This document shows, in pieces, positions 1 to 6,699 of a stretch of 13,959 nt of DNA. Position 1 is the stretch's first letter, and each line of letters begins with the position of its first letter. The notes under the pieces are model-generated. The model did no database searches. It worked only from the letters and a program-made list of their open reading frames with translations, and was not told the DNA's origin. The stretch lies in NCBI GenBank assembly GCA_946803715.1, contig CAMPET010000434.1, forward strand, positions 17,775 through 31,733, given 5' to 3'. The translations under genes were made by a program, and so were the position numbers. The DNA comes from Beroe ovata. Lineage: Eukaryota > Ctenophora > Nuda > Beroida > Beroidae.

Positions 1-85
1 TAGCGGGTACTGCACTGTAGCGGGTACTGCACTATAGCAGGCACTGCACTGTAGCGGGCACTGCACTGTAGCGGGCACTGCACTA
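1..85. repeat. 17-bp tandem repeat, five units
   Basis: Five consecutive 17-bp units of TAGCGGGYACTGCACTR (1-17, 18-34, 35-51, 52-68, 69-85), with T/C at position 8, G/A at the last base, and a G-to-A change in unit 3. The array runs off the left edge, so the true length is unknown. Confidence 0.9.
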
Positions 86-812
86 TACCTCACTGTAGTG
101 AGTAACTCGTACTGTAGTGCCCACTTTATCCCCCAGTGGGATGACAGTAGTATCATGACCTACGTGAGACACTAGCAACACTATATCATAACGATGCCTC
201 ATAGCACTTTCATAAATGCCGTTCGACAACTCTGGAATTAGTTTCTGTTTCGAAGATCAATTTGAATCTGTCACGTATATCGTACCACGTGCTACATATT
301 TCCCGTATGTTCTGATATAAGTTTTGACATCTCACTCATGATTTATAGCTCTGGCAGAAGACAGTTCGGTAGATTAAGCTAGTGGCACTGGCGTCTGGCC
401 TGGCATGGTATGACATACGGCACAGCGGTGGCATCGCAATTTCCGAACAATGAACATGTGTCCAGCCAGATTAGCCCACCACTGTACGAAACGCCAGTCG
501 CATTCCTTTTATGGAAGATCGCTGAATGAAGGAATTTCTGTAGCCAAGATATAACGCGCTATTCCAAGAAATGGTAGCGTGATGTGCTGCGTGGGGCAGC
601 AATCACTGACAGCTGCTAATGACAGCACAATTGATCATTGGATCATTTCTGTCGATATGATGTCCATATTCGTGATAGCTGCAATGTGCTCTGCAATGGC
701 CATTGCATTGTTATGACATTGACTGCAATTTACTGATGCATCATCCACAGACGTCAGGCTTCACTGTGAATAGGTATACTAATTTTGGTGGCAGTACCCA
801 ACTACAATTCAC
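86..812. other. Presumed intron 6 sequence, copy A; no exon seen
   Basis: Lies downstream of exon 6 on the minus strand. I searched the minus strand for the expected ABCG linker exon (FDRLLLL..G..YFG type) and found none. From 267 onward it matches 2805-3350. Palindromic spots such as CACGTG (283-290 region) are present but nothing can be assigned. Confidence 0.6.
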
Positions 813-1014
813 CTGTCAAAGAGGGCAAACACTTCGGATGTTGGCTGATGTATTGTACACAGAATAGTACGGTTAGCTTTGGCCAGCTTCCTGATTAGCC
901 GTACTATACTCTCAGCCATGAAGGAGTCCAGTCCGGATGTCGGCTCATCGATAAAGAGAAGTGGCGGGTCCATGAGAAGCTCGGTGGCTACCGATAGCCG
1001 CTTCTTCTCGCCAC
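813..1014 (-). CDS. ABCG copy A, exon 6: signature, Walker B, H-loop
   Basis: 202 nt, identical by eye to copy B exon 6. The donor GTGAAT begins at 812. I see no following ABCG exon down to position 1, so intron 6 is at least 800 bp or continues past the left edge. Confidence 0.93.
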
Positions 1015-1995
1015 CTACGGTGTGGGTCGGAAGGTTAATAACGTATCATTGGACGCAAAATAGTAAATGTAAAATCTTCAACGTAATGATCATTTTCGAT
1101 TCATGATTTAGTGATTCCCACTGATTTAGTGATTCCCACTGAACAACTCTGGTCACCTGAAATGCCGCGAATAGATCCGTCAGGTAGTCCAACTAAACTG
1201 TCCTTCACTTTCTGTAGCCCCAGAGCTGTCAAGGTGGCTTCCACCTTCTTCTTCTTTTCATTCATAGATATGTGTTTATCCATACGCAAATTAGCCTGTG
1301 TTTTGAAGACATTTTGTCACAAGAGAATATTTTGTTGGCATTGCGTTCATACAGTTCCTTGCGAATGCTATTAGGGGTGATATATGAAAAAGTTGCTCAG
1401 TTTTTAATGGTAAAACACGTCAAAGAACTCGACACACATGCGTTTATACCCATTCGTTTATAACTCTTGCTCTGACACGAATCTACTCACGTGGAACATC
1501 ATAACTTCGTACACAGTGAGAGTCCCCACAAAGTAGTCTTCCTGTTGCACGTACGCACTAATCAACTTCATTTGTGAGCCACCGATCGGTAGTCCGTTAA
1601 CCCGTATATCTCCCGAATACTTGAGTTTAGCCTCATTGCGGAAAGCGAGTGTGTTGAGCAGTGTGGTCTTGCCCGCTCCACTAGCTCCCATTATTGCAAT
1701 AAACTGACCGGGTTCTGCTAGACCTGACACTGTAAATAACGGAGCTGGTTGATAATCTATAGTGTGTTCACAGTCATCAAATAGAATTATGTCCGTCTTC
1801 TACAAGAAAATTCACAGAGATTCCAGACACAACCGGACACAGACATGCGCTTTATAAACCTCCTTTCAAGATGTTTAGGGATTTATCGTCAGATCCCTTA
1901 CAGAACCCTCTGCTCTGTTTAGTGTGGAGCTGAACCGCAACATCTTTCCAAGTCAGTGATATACGGGAGAAGGCGTCATACCGCCCACCGTCCAA
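813..1995 (-). CDS. ABCG-type half-transporter, exons 3-6 (copy A, both ends missing)
   Basis: Second copy of the nucleotide-binding-domain exons. The four exons have the same boundaries, lengths (136, 239, 139, 202) and splice signals as copy B. They differ from copy B by five substitutions seen by eye, all synonymous. The reading frame and every catalytic motif are intact, so it does not look like a decayed pseudogene. Exons 1 and 2 are absent because the sequence stops at the N at 2804. The transmembrane-domain exons are not visible and would lie beyond the left edge. It is most likely the other allele of the same locus; otherwise it is a partial tandem duplicate. Confidence 0.9.
1105..1140. 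repeat. Two 18-bp tandem units in intron 5, copy A
   Basis: GATTTAGTGATTCCCACT is repeated exactly at 1105-1122 and 1123-1140 in the 142-bp intron between exons 5 and 6. The same duplication is at 3643-3678 in copy B, so it predates the separation of the two copies. Confidence 0.95.
1157..1295 (-). CDS. ABCG copy A, exon 5
   Basis: 139 nt, identical by eye to copy B exon 5. The flanking introns are 195 bp (toward exon 4) and 142 bp (toward exon 6), the same lengths as in copy B. Confidence 0.92.
1491..1729 (-). CDS. ABCG copy A, exon 4: Walker A and Q-loop
   Basis: 239 nt, the same protein as copy B exon 4, with three synonymous changes (Ile and two Gly codons) around Walker A. The acceptor TTATTTACAG and donor GTGAGT are conserved. 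The intron to exon 3 is 130 bp here and 133 bp in copy B, with small compensating indels. Confidence 0.93.
1860..1995 (-). CDS. ABCG copy A, exon 3
   Basis: 136 nt, the same protein as copy B exon 3. It has two synonymous changes: TCC for TCG (Ser) and GGG for GGC (Gly). The acceptor is ATTACCAG; only 14 bases of shared intron remain upstream before the 572-bp insertion begins. Confidence 0.88.
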
Positions 1996-2009
1996 CTGGT
2001 AATGACAAA

Positions 2010-2581
2010 TTTTACAACTTTTATCCGAATAATGCTGCCGAAAATTACACTATCACCCGTCATGGACATGAATTATCGTTGTGTATGGTAATCAATAATT
2101 GATCATTGATGATGATTATCCATGCATATAGTCTACAATAAACAAGGTTTTAGAGAAGATACGATCTCTTTGCGGTCGATAGCGCACTCCAACATTAGTA
2201 GGCAGCTAAATGTTGTTGCTTTGGTTTCACAATTCCGCCTTTCCTATACACGTGCGTGTGGTTGAGACTGTCCCAGTCGGTGCCGCATTACTACTGGCAC
2301 AAAAAGTTCCCCAAATTAACTTTATTAGCGGTCAAGCATGGGAATGCTATCATAGTGAGTAGTTTTGTATAATGGGATGAAGGTAACCGAAACTGGTAAC
2401 AAGCAATCAACGTATCATTCGTGGACGTTGTAAAATATTCTTTATTAATTCGGTTTCGGAGTGGATGGATCGTTAAATCCTCGACCTTCGGTCTCGGATT
2501 CAACTCCAATTATCAGCTCGGGCTTCGCCCTCGACTGATAATTCTGCCATCCACTCCTCAACCTCATGAATAAAGACTATA
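2010..2581. mobile_element. 572-bp insertion in copy A intron 2, possible short mobile element
   Basis: Copy B reads AATGACAAA directly into GTTAACCG at 4550/4551; copy A has 572 extra bases between the same sequences (or copy B has a deletion). The insert is non-coding as far as I can see: a 72-residue minus-strand frame (2291-2509) resembles nothing I know. Its right part holds a structured double hairpin (2452-2563). I find no clear target-site duplication. The ends show only weak inverted similarity, with CTTTTATCC near the left and the complement of AATAAAGACTAT at the right. A non-autonomous element is plausible but unproven. Confidence 0.5.
2452..2563. repeat. Double-hairpin element within inverted arms
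   Basis: Outer inverted arms 2452-2468 and 2547-2563 match at 15 of 17 positions, with a perfect 11-bp core GGAGTGGATGG / CCATCCACTCC. Between them lie two hairpins. One spans 2472-2504 (GTTAAATCC / GGATTCAAC outer stem, GACC-TTC-GGTC tip). The other spans 2508-2543 (perfect 9-bp AATTATCAG / CTGATAATT stem, GGGC-TTC-GCCC tip). Both tips follow the plan CTCG-NNN-TTC-NNN-CTCG. The design resembles short double-hairpin repeats described in some organelle genomes, but that is analogy only. Confidence 0.8.
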
Positions 2582-2803
2582 GTTAACCGTATATGGTATT
2601 GTTTGTCTGCGATATCAGTTCGTATTTGATAGAGCTAAATAATGGAGAGAAATACTAATAGTCAATAAAGTTTACTTCCTATGACATGCTCGAATATCGG
2701 AGCTCAAAGACATTCGAGCGATTAAATGTCCAAGTGAATTAGTGAAACGTCATACGAAATCCACACCGGATGACAAAGAAAATGACTCTATTATAAACAA
2801 GTT

Positions 2804-2804
2804 N
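2804..2804. other. Single N, probable contig join
   Basis: One ambiguous base exactly at the junction of the two homologous copies. Since both sides are copies of one locus, it probably marks a scaffold gap of unknown size rather than a single uncertain base call. Confidence 0.8.
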
Positions 2805-3350
2805 TCTGTCACGTATATCGTACCACGTGCTACATATTTCCCGTATGTTCTGATATAAGTTTTGACATCTCACTCATGATTTATAGCTCTGGCAGAAGAC
2901 AGTTCGGTAGATTAAGCTAGTGGCACTGGCGTCTGGCCTGGCATGGTATGACATACGGCACAGCGGTGGCATCGCAATTTCCGAACAATGAACATGTGTC
3001 CAGCCAGATTAGCCCACCACTGTACGAAACGCCAGTCGCATTCCTTTTATGGAAGATCGCTGAATGAAGGAATTTCTGTAGCCAAGATATAACGCGCTAT
3101 TCCAAGAAATGGTAGCGTGATGTGCTGCGTGGGGCAGCAATCACTGACAGCTGCTAATGACAGCACAATTGATCATTGGATCATTTCTGTCGATATGATG
3201 TCCATATTCGTGATAGCTGCAATGTGCTCTGCAATGGCCATTGCATTGTTATGACATTGACTGCAATTTACTGATGCATCATCCACAGACGTCAGGCTTC
3301 ACTGTGAATAGGTATACTAATTTTGGTGGCAGTACCCAACTACAATTCAC
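2805..3350. other. Presumed intron 6 sequence, copy B; no exon seen
   Basis: 546 bases between the gap and the exon 6 donor, matching 267-812. It contains no recognisable transmembrane-domain exon on the minus strand and no other gene. Confidence 0.6.
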
Positions 3351-3552
3351 CTGTCAAAGAGGGCAAACACTTCGGATGTTGGCTGATGTATTGTACACAG
3401 AATAGTACGGTTAGCTTTGGCCAGCTTCCTGATTAGCCGTACTATACTCTCAGCCATGAAGGAGTCCAGTCCGGATGTCGGCTCATCGATAAAGAGAAGT
3501 GGCGGGTCCATGAGAAGCTCGGTGGCTACCGATAGCCGCTTCTTCTCGCCAC
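3351..3552 (-). CDS. ABCG copy B, exon 6: signature, Walker B, H-loop
   Basis: Two bases, 66 codons and two bases. The acceptor is CCGTAG and the donor GTGAAT begins at 3350. It encodes [17 protein letters not shown], then [14 protein letters not shown] and [15 protein letters not shown], ending in phase 2 within a codon beginning AG. All catalytic residues expected here are intact: the Walker B Asp-Glu and the switch His. The following exon should start the linker to the transmembrane domain and is not found before the gap. Confidence 0.93.
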
Positions 3553-6248
3553 CTACGGTGTGGGTCGGAAGGTTAATAACGTATCATTGGACGCAAAATA
3601 GTAAATGTAAAATCTTCAACGTAATGATCATTTTCGATTCATGATTTAGTGATTCCCACTGATTTAGTGATTCCCACTGAACAACTCTGGTCACCTGAAA
3701 TGCCGCGAATAGATCCGTCAGGTAGTCCAACTAAACTGTCCTTCACTTTCTGTAGCCCCAGAGCTGTCAAGGTGGCTTCCACCTTCTTCTTCTTTTCATT
3801 CATAGATATGTGTTTATCCATACGCAAATTAGCCTGTGTTTTGAAGACATTTTGTCACAAGAGAATATTTTGTTGGCATTGCGTTCATACAGTTCCTTGC
3901 GAATGCTATTAGGGGTGATATATGAAAAAGTTGCTCAGTTTTTAATGGTAAAACACGTCAAAGAACTCGACACACATGCGTTTATACCCATTCGTTTATA
4001 ACTCTTGCTATGACACGAATCTACTCACGTGGAACATCATAACTTCGTACACAGTGAGAGTCCCCACAAAGTAGTCTTCCTGTTGCACGTACGCACTAAT
4101 CAACTTCATTTGTGAGCCACCGATCGGTAGTCCGTTAACCCGTATATCTCCCGAATACTTGAGTTTAGCCTCATTGCGGAAAGCGAGTGTGTTGAGCAGT
4201 GTGGTCTTGCCCGCCCCACTAGCCCCCATAATTGCAATAAACTGACCGGGTTCTGCTAGACCTGACACTGTAAATAACGGAGCTGGTTGATAATCTATAG
4301 TGTGTTCACAGTCATCATCATGTCCGTCTCCTACAAGAAAATTCACACAGATTCCAGACACAGACGGACACAGACGGACACAGACATGCGCTTTATAAAC
4401 CTCCTTTCAAGATGTTTAGGGATTTATCGTCAGATCCCTTACAGAAGCCTCTGCTCTGTTTAGTGTGGAGCTGAACCGCAACATCTTTCCAAGTCAGTGA
4501 TATACGCGAGAAGGCGTCATACCGCCCACCGTCCAACTGGCAATGACAAAGTTAACCGTATATGGTATTGTTTGTCTGTGATATCAGTTCGTATTTGACA
4601 GAGCTAAATAATGGAGAGAAATACTAATAGTCAATAAAGTTAACTTCCTATGACATGCTCGAATATCGGAGCTCAAAGCCATTCGAGCGATTAAAAGTCC
4701 AAGTGAAACGTCATACGAAATCCACTGCGGATGACAAAGAAAATCACTCTATTATAGACAAGTGACCCCCCCTCCATGCACTCACCGTTCCTATGCCAAT
4801 ACTTGTGGAACTCTTCACTGACGGACTCCTGCTCCCCTTGTACTCAGGTAACGTTATTGACGCTGTCAGGCTATGCTGATCTGTCCCATTACCCATGATG
4901 TCATGGTGACCACCCGTCGTCATGTTGTCATGATCGTCATGGTGGTCGTGAGATATACTCGACAACAAGTTCTCAGTCGTCATGGAGTTTGCTATGACAA
5001 CTGTGTTCCGAGCAGCTGGGGACCGTGGTGTCTCTGTGTTAACCTATAGTGATGCAACAGCTGTGAGTATACGTCATATGTTGTCATACGTTGTCATACG
5101 GTGACAACACATAATGTGGTGTCAACGATAGGTCAAACAACAGATTTGACATATATTGGGTCGAGGCACAATTACCTACGCAAAAACACTGATAAGGTCG
5201 AAAAGTAGGTCAATCTAGTCTGGTTACTGGAATATCACTGCTAAGTGCTAGATAAGTAGATATGGATTATGGAACGAGTCATACCAGGTATTTTATTTTT
5301 AGGTATACCAGGTATTTTAGGTATATCATGATCAATGAACATTTAACATGTACGCTGGCCATGTATAATGAGATCTAAACGAGGCCGCTATACTTCCTCA
5401 CTACAATTACTACAAGCAGAAGCTACGAGTCCGTTAGTGTAAGGAACTTCCATCAAATGAAGAAAGCTTTTAACAGTTATTAGAGAATGTCATGCCCATG
5501 ATATAGGATTCGCCATAAAAAGCCTAATAGCAGATACGAAGGGATGTTACTGAATAATTCATCAAATGTATGTATATGCTCATATCAAGAGGCAGTAGGT
5601 ATTCTCACCAATTTATGGAACTGGTGGCGGGTATTATACCCGCTGGTGTTATACCCGATGTTATACCCGCTGTTATACCCGGTGTTATACCCGCTGGTGG
5701 GTATAATACCTGTCCAATACGAGAGATACCCGCCCACAATACGAAAAATGTCATGTGATATGGAGTGCACAAATTATACACGAATCATGATTCCGCTGAT
5801 GTATGATTTGTTTGTACCACATTCAGCTTGCACAGAGTACACGCAGTGCACACGGCTTTGAGCAGCGCTGAGTGAAGCAACGACAATGCTAACTACTATC
5901 ACAGAACAGTACTGTGTACAGTTTTGCTGACTGTAATTTGCGAGTTGCAATGTACATTGTACATTGTACAGTGTACACTGTATGATAATGCAACAGATTG
6001 TTATTGCTTTGGCAGTGCGGTAAGAGCTGCGAAAAAGTGCAGTGCGGTGGTTCAACTAGGAAAAACACTTCAAAACATTGAAATGACAGCAAAATGTTAA
6101 TAGGTATAAGCGTGAAAACACTCAAAAATCCTCTACACACATCTGGCACATCGTAGGTACCCTACTGACATATCGAACTAACCTGATCCTTGTGCCCGAT
6201 GTATCTGTCCCATCGTAAGTCTTCTTCACTCGCTGGTTCCCCCATCAT
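3351..6248 (-). CDS. ABCG-type half-transporter, exons 1-6 (copy B, 3' part missing)
   Basis: ATP-binding half of an ABCG (white/ABCG-like) half-transporter, a family of membrane proteins that dimerise and use ATP to move lipids, sterols, pigment precursors or xenobiotics. Six exons join in frame at GT..AG introns with phases 0, 0, 1, 0, 1 and give 346 residues plus two bases. Visible motifs are Walker [10 protein letters not shown] (about 168-176), Q-loop YVQQED (213-218), signature [12 protein letters not shown] (278-289), Walker B LLFIDEP (298-304), D-loop SGLDS (306-310) and H-loop TIHQP (His about 335). The NBD-first order and the LAFR and EPTSGLDSF forms are typical of ABCG. Family members are about 600-700 residues long; the transmembrane half is absent here, and no exon for it is visible between 3350 and the N at 2804. 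Substrate and orthologue cannot be assigned. The domain call is near certain; exon 1 is the least certain part. Confidence 0.93.
3643..3678. repeat. Two 18-bp tandem units in intron 5, copy B
   Basis: Same exact duplication as at 1105-1140 in copy A. Confidence 0.95.
3695..3833 (-). CDS. ABCG copy B, exon 5: helical subdomain to signature
   Basis: 46 codons plus one base. The acceptor is AACACAG and the donor GTGACC begins at 3694. It encodes [17 protein letters not shown].., then [13 protein letters not shown] and GSIRGIS, the stretch linking Q-loop to signature in ABCG proteins. The intron falls after the first base of the first Gly codon of ISGGE. Identical to copy A exon 5 by eye. Confidence 0.92.
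4029..4267 (-). CDS. ABCG copy B, exon 4: Walker A and Q-loop
   Basis: Two bases plus 79 codons. The acceptor is TTATTTACAG and the donor GTGAGT begins at 4028. It carries Walker [10 protein letters not shown], the LLNTLAFR segment, the Q-loop YVQQED, and ends TVYEVMMFH. The open frame continues upstream of the acceptor to 4361, but that extension holds a 7-bp difference from copy A that would change frame, so it is better read as intron. Confidence 0.93.
4351..4386. repeat. Short ACGGACACAG repeats in intron 3, copy B
   Basis: Two to three near-perfect 10-bp units (CAGACGGACA type) just inside the intron 3 donor. Copy A has fewer units, so the array length differs between copies. Confidence 0.75.
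4401..4536 (-). CDS. ABCG copy B, exon 3: start of nucleotide-binding domain
   Basis: 45 codons plus one base. The acceptor is TTGCCAG just above 4536 and the donor GTTTAT begins at 4400. It encodes LDGGRYDAF.. [12 protein letters not shown].. and ends LNILKG, matching the usual ABCG opening in which an L-W-x-D/N-V strand precedes the I-L-x-x-VSG segment. The last base completes GTG (Val) with exon 4. Compared with copy A it differs at two third-codon positions, both synonymous. Confidence 0.88.
4786..5043 (-). CDS. ABCG copy B, exon 2: His/Asp-rich N-terminal region
   Basis: 86 codons (residues about 23-108), phase 0 at both ends. The acceptor is CTATAG at 5049-5044 and the donor a strong GTGAGT from 4785. 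The translation holds a His/Asp-rich stretch ([10 protein letters not shown] followed by MTTGGHHD, about residues 52-69), then a Ser-rich segment ending SIGIGT. It has no membrane segment or known domain and is presumably a disordered cytosolic extension before the nucleotide-binding domain. The reading frame stays open upstream to the acceptor. Copy A lacks this exon because sequence stops at the N at 2804. Confidence 0.75.
5076..5101. repeat. Tandem GTTGTCATAC units
   Basis: Near-identical 10-bp units follow each other (GTCATAT, GTTGTCATAC, GTTGTCATAC), then GGTGACAACA, which is partly their reverse complement. It lies just inside the intron 1 acceptor. Confidence 0.7.
5282..5323. repeat. 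Imperfect tandem TACCAGGTATTTT..AGGTA units
   Basis: Two adjacent units, 5282-5305 and 5306-5323, share TACCAGGTATTTT and AGGTA and differ by a 6-bp TATTTT insertion. Confidence 0.85.
5621..5710. repeat. 12-bp tandem array with inverted ends
   Basis: TTATACCCG starts at 5634, 5649, 5661, 5673 and 5685, that is, spacings of 15, 12, 12 and 12. The array opens with GGGTATTATACCC and closes with GGGTATAATACC (5699-5710), its reverse complement, so the whole block can fold back. Translations through it are VIPAG-type or GYNTGYNSG-type repeats without meaning. Confidence 0.9.
5944..5994. repeat. TGTACA-rich dyad
   Basis: The inner part has TGTACAT repeated with period 7 (5951-5970) and the perfect palindrome CAGTGTACACTG (5969-5980). 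The block is bounded by GTTGCA (5944-5949) and TGCAAC (5989-5994). Confidence 0.8.
6183..6248 (-). CDS. ABCG copy B, predicted first coding exon
   Basis: This encodes 22 residues starting [10 protein letters not shown] and ending GHKDQ, followed by a GTTAGT donor at 6182-6177. It starts at a double ATG (6248 and 6245) with an in-frame TAA 24 bases upstream. It ends in phase 0, matching the phase-0 start of exon 2. There is no homology evidence, because ABCG N-termini are poorly conserved; the support is start, donor and phase only. Translation could instead begin at an ATG inside exon 2 (4983). Confidence 0.55.
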
Positions 6249-6340
6249 GATATGAACCTCAGTGTCGAGTTACAGTGCCATGATCGTCATGTCTGTAGAA
6301 AAAAGAGAGGGGTGAAATGAACCAATTATAGATCAGTATT

Positions 6341-6386
6341 AACGTGCCAACACGTTCATTATCAGAACTAGTACGTGGTCACACGT
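6341..6386. promoter_or_regulatory. Two ACGTG-N4-CACGT dyads upstream of exon 1
   Basis: AACGTG-CCAA-CACGTT lies at 6341-6356 and ACGTG-GTCA-CACGT at 6373-6386. Their centres are about 31 bp apart and 100-130 bp upstream of the predicted start codon. ACGTG is the core half-site of bHLH-PAS and related factors; use here as a binding site is inference. A TATAAA on the minus strand (6407-6412) lies further upstream but is weak evidence in this AT-rich DNA. Confidence 0.35.
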
Positions 6387-6648
6387 TACTAAGGTCTAAG
6401 GGTGGGTTTATATTTGAGGATAATTGGGATTTAATACGTTCCCAGATGATGTGTCCACCCCCTAATACCCCGAATAAGATTCCAGAATATGGTAGAACTG
6501 TTGTTAGAATTGACATTTAACTAACGGTGTAATTTGACATTTCCGATGCATATTAAAGAGGTGGTACCTATATCAGAGATTGACTGTTCACTGGGGTGGT
6601 TATAAATTTCGTAGATGATTTGTAAAAGTTATCAACCGAAAACTGCTT

Positions 6649-6672
6649 TTATCACAGGAATTCCTGCGATAA
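6649..6672. repeat. 24-bp inverted repeat
   Basis: TTATC-A-CAGGAA / TTCCTG-C-GATAA, complementary throughout except one A/C pair, with the EcoRI-like GAATTC at its centre. It lies about 400 bp upstream of the predicted ABCG start. Function unknown. Confidence 0.8.
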
Positions 6673-6699
6673 CATACAAACAGCGGCATTTATCTAGCA

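Larger units (their letters stand above)
267..2803. repeat. Large direct repeat, copy A of the ABCG segment
   Basis: The segment aligns with 2805 to about 4764 at a constant offset of 2538 through 267-1471, without a mismatch by eye. It then shows scattered substitutions, small indels and one 572-bp insertion (2010-2581). The right edge is the N at 2804. An 8-bp extra stretch near 2730 (AGTGAATT type) is also present only here. Confidence 0.95.
2805..4764. repeat. Large direct repeat, copy B of the ABCG segment
   Basis: Begins at the base after the N and corresponds to copy A from 267. Homology ends at about 4764, where copy A runs into the gap and copy B continues through a run of seven C (4766-4772) into exon 2. 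A homopolymer at the break is a common place for a contig to stop. Confidence 0.95.
5044..6182 (-). other. Intron 1 of the ABCG gene (copy B)
   Basis: 1139 bp from the GTTAGT donor at 6182 to the CTATAG acceptor at 5044, much longer than the other introns. It holds a 12-bp palindromic array (5621-5710), tandem GTTGTCATAC units (5076-5101), an AT-rich AGGTATACCAGGTATTTT duplication (5282-5323) and a TGTACA-rich dyad (5944-5994). Several frames of 60-105 residues cross the repeats on both strands but look like chance. Its status as an intron depends on the exon 1 call. Confidence 0.5.

Noticed and set aside
1111-1374. Plus-strand frames opposite the ABCG exons (also 3649-3912, 879-1106, 3417-3644)
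   Set aside because: They are antisense shadows of exons with clear ABC-transporter motifs on the minus strand.
2291-2509. 72-residue minus-strand frame in the insertion
   Set aside because: Part of it is encoded by the double-hairpin DNA, it has no known motif, and it starts inside the structured element.
2452-2563. tRNA or tRNA-derived SINE in the hairpin region
   Set aside because: GGATTCAACTCC faintly resembles a T-arm, but there is no acceptor stem, D-arm or anticodon arm in the right order.
4008-4361. Extended 117-residue open frame upstream of copy B exon 4
   Set aside because: The upstream extension differs from copy A by a 7-bp length change, and a good acceptor plus a phase-matched exon 3 explain the gene better. 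The extension is intron.
5544-5861. Overlapping frames with VIPAG- or YPLLYP-like repeats on both strands
   Set aside because: They are translations of the 12-bp tandem array in intron 1, open in several frames at once, as expected for a repeat whose unit length is a multiple of three.
6407-6412. TATA box for the ABCG gene
   Set aside because: A TATAAA match in AT-rich DNA about 160 bp from the start codon is weak on its own; mentioned only as context for the dyads.
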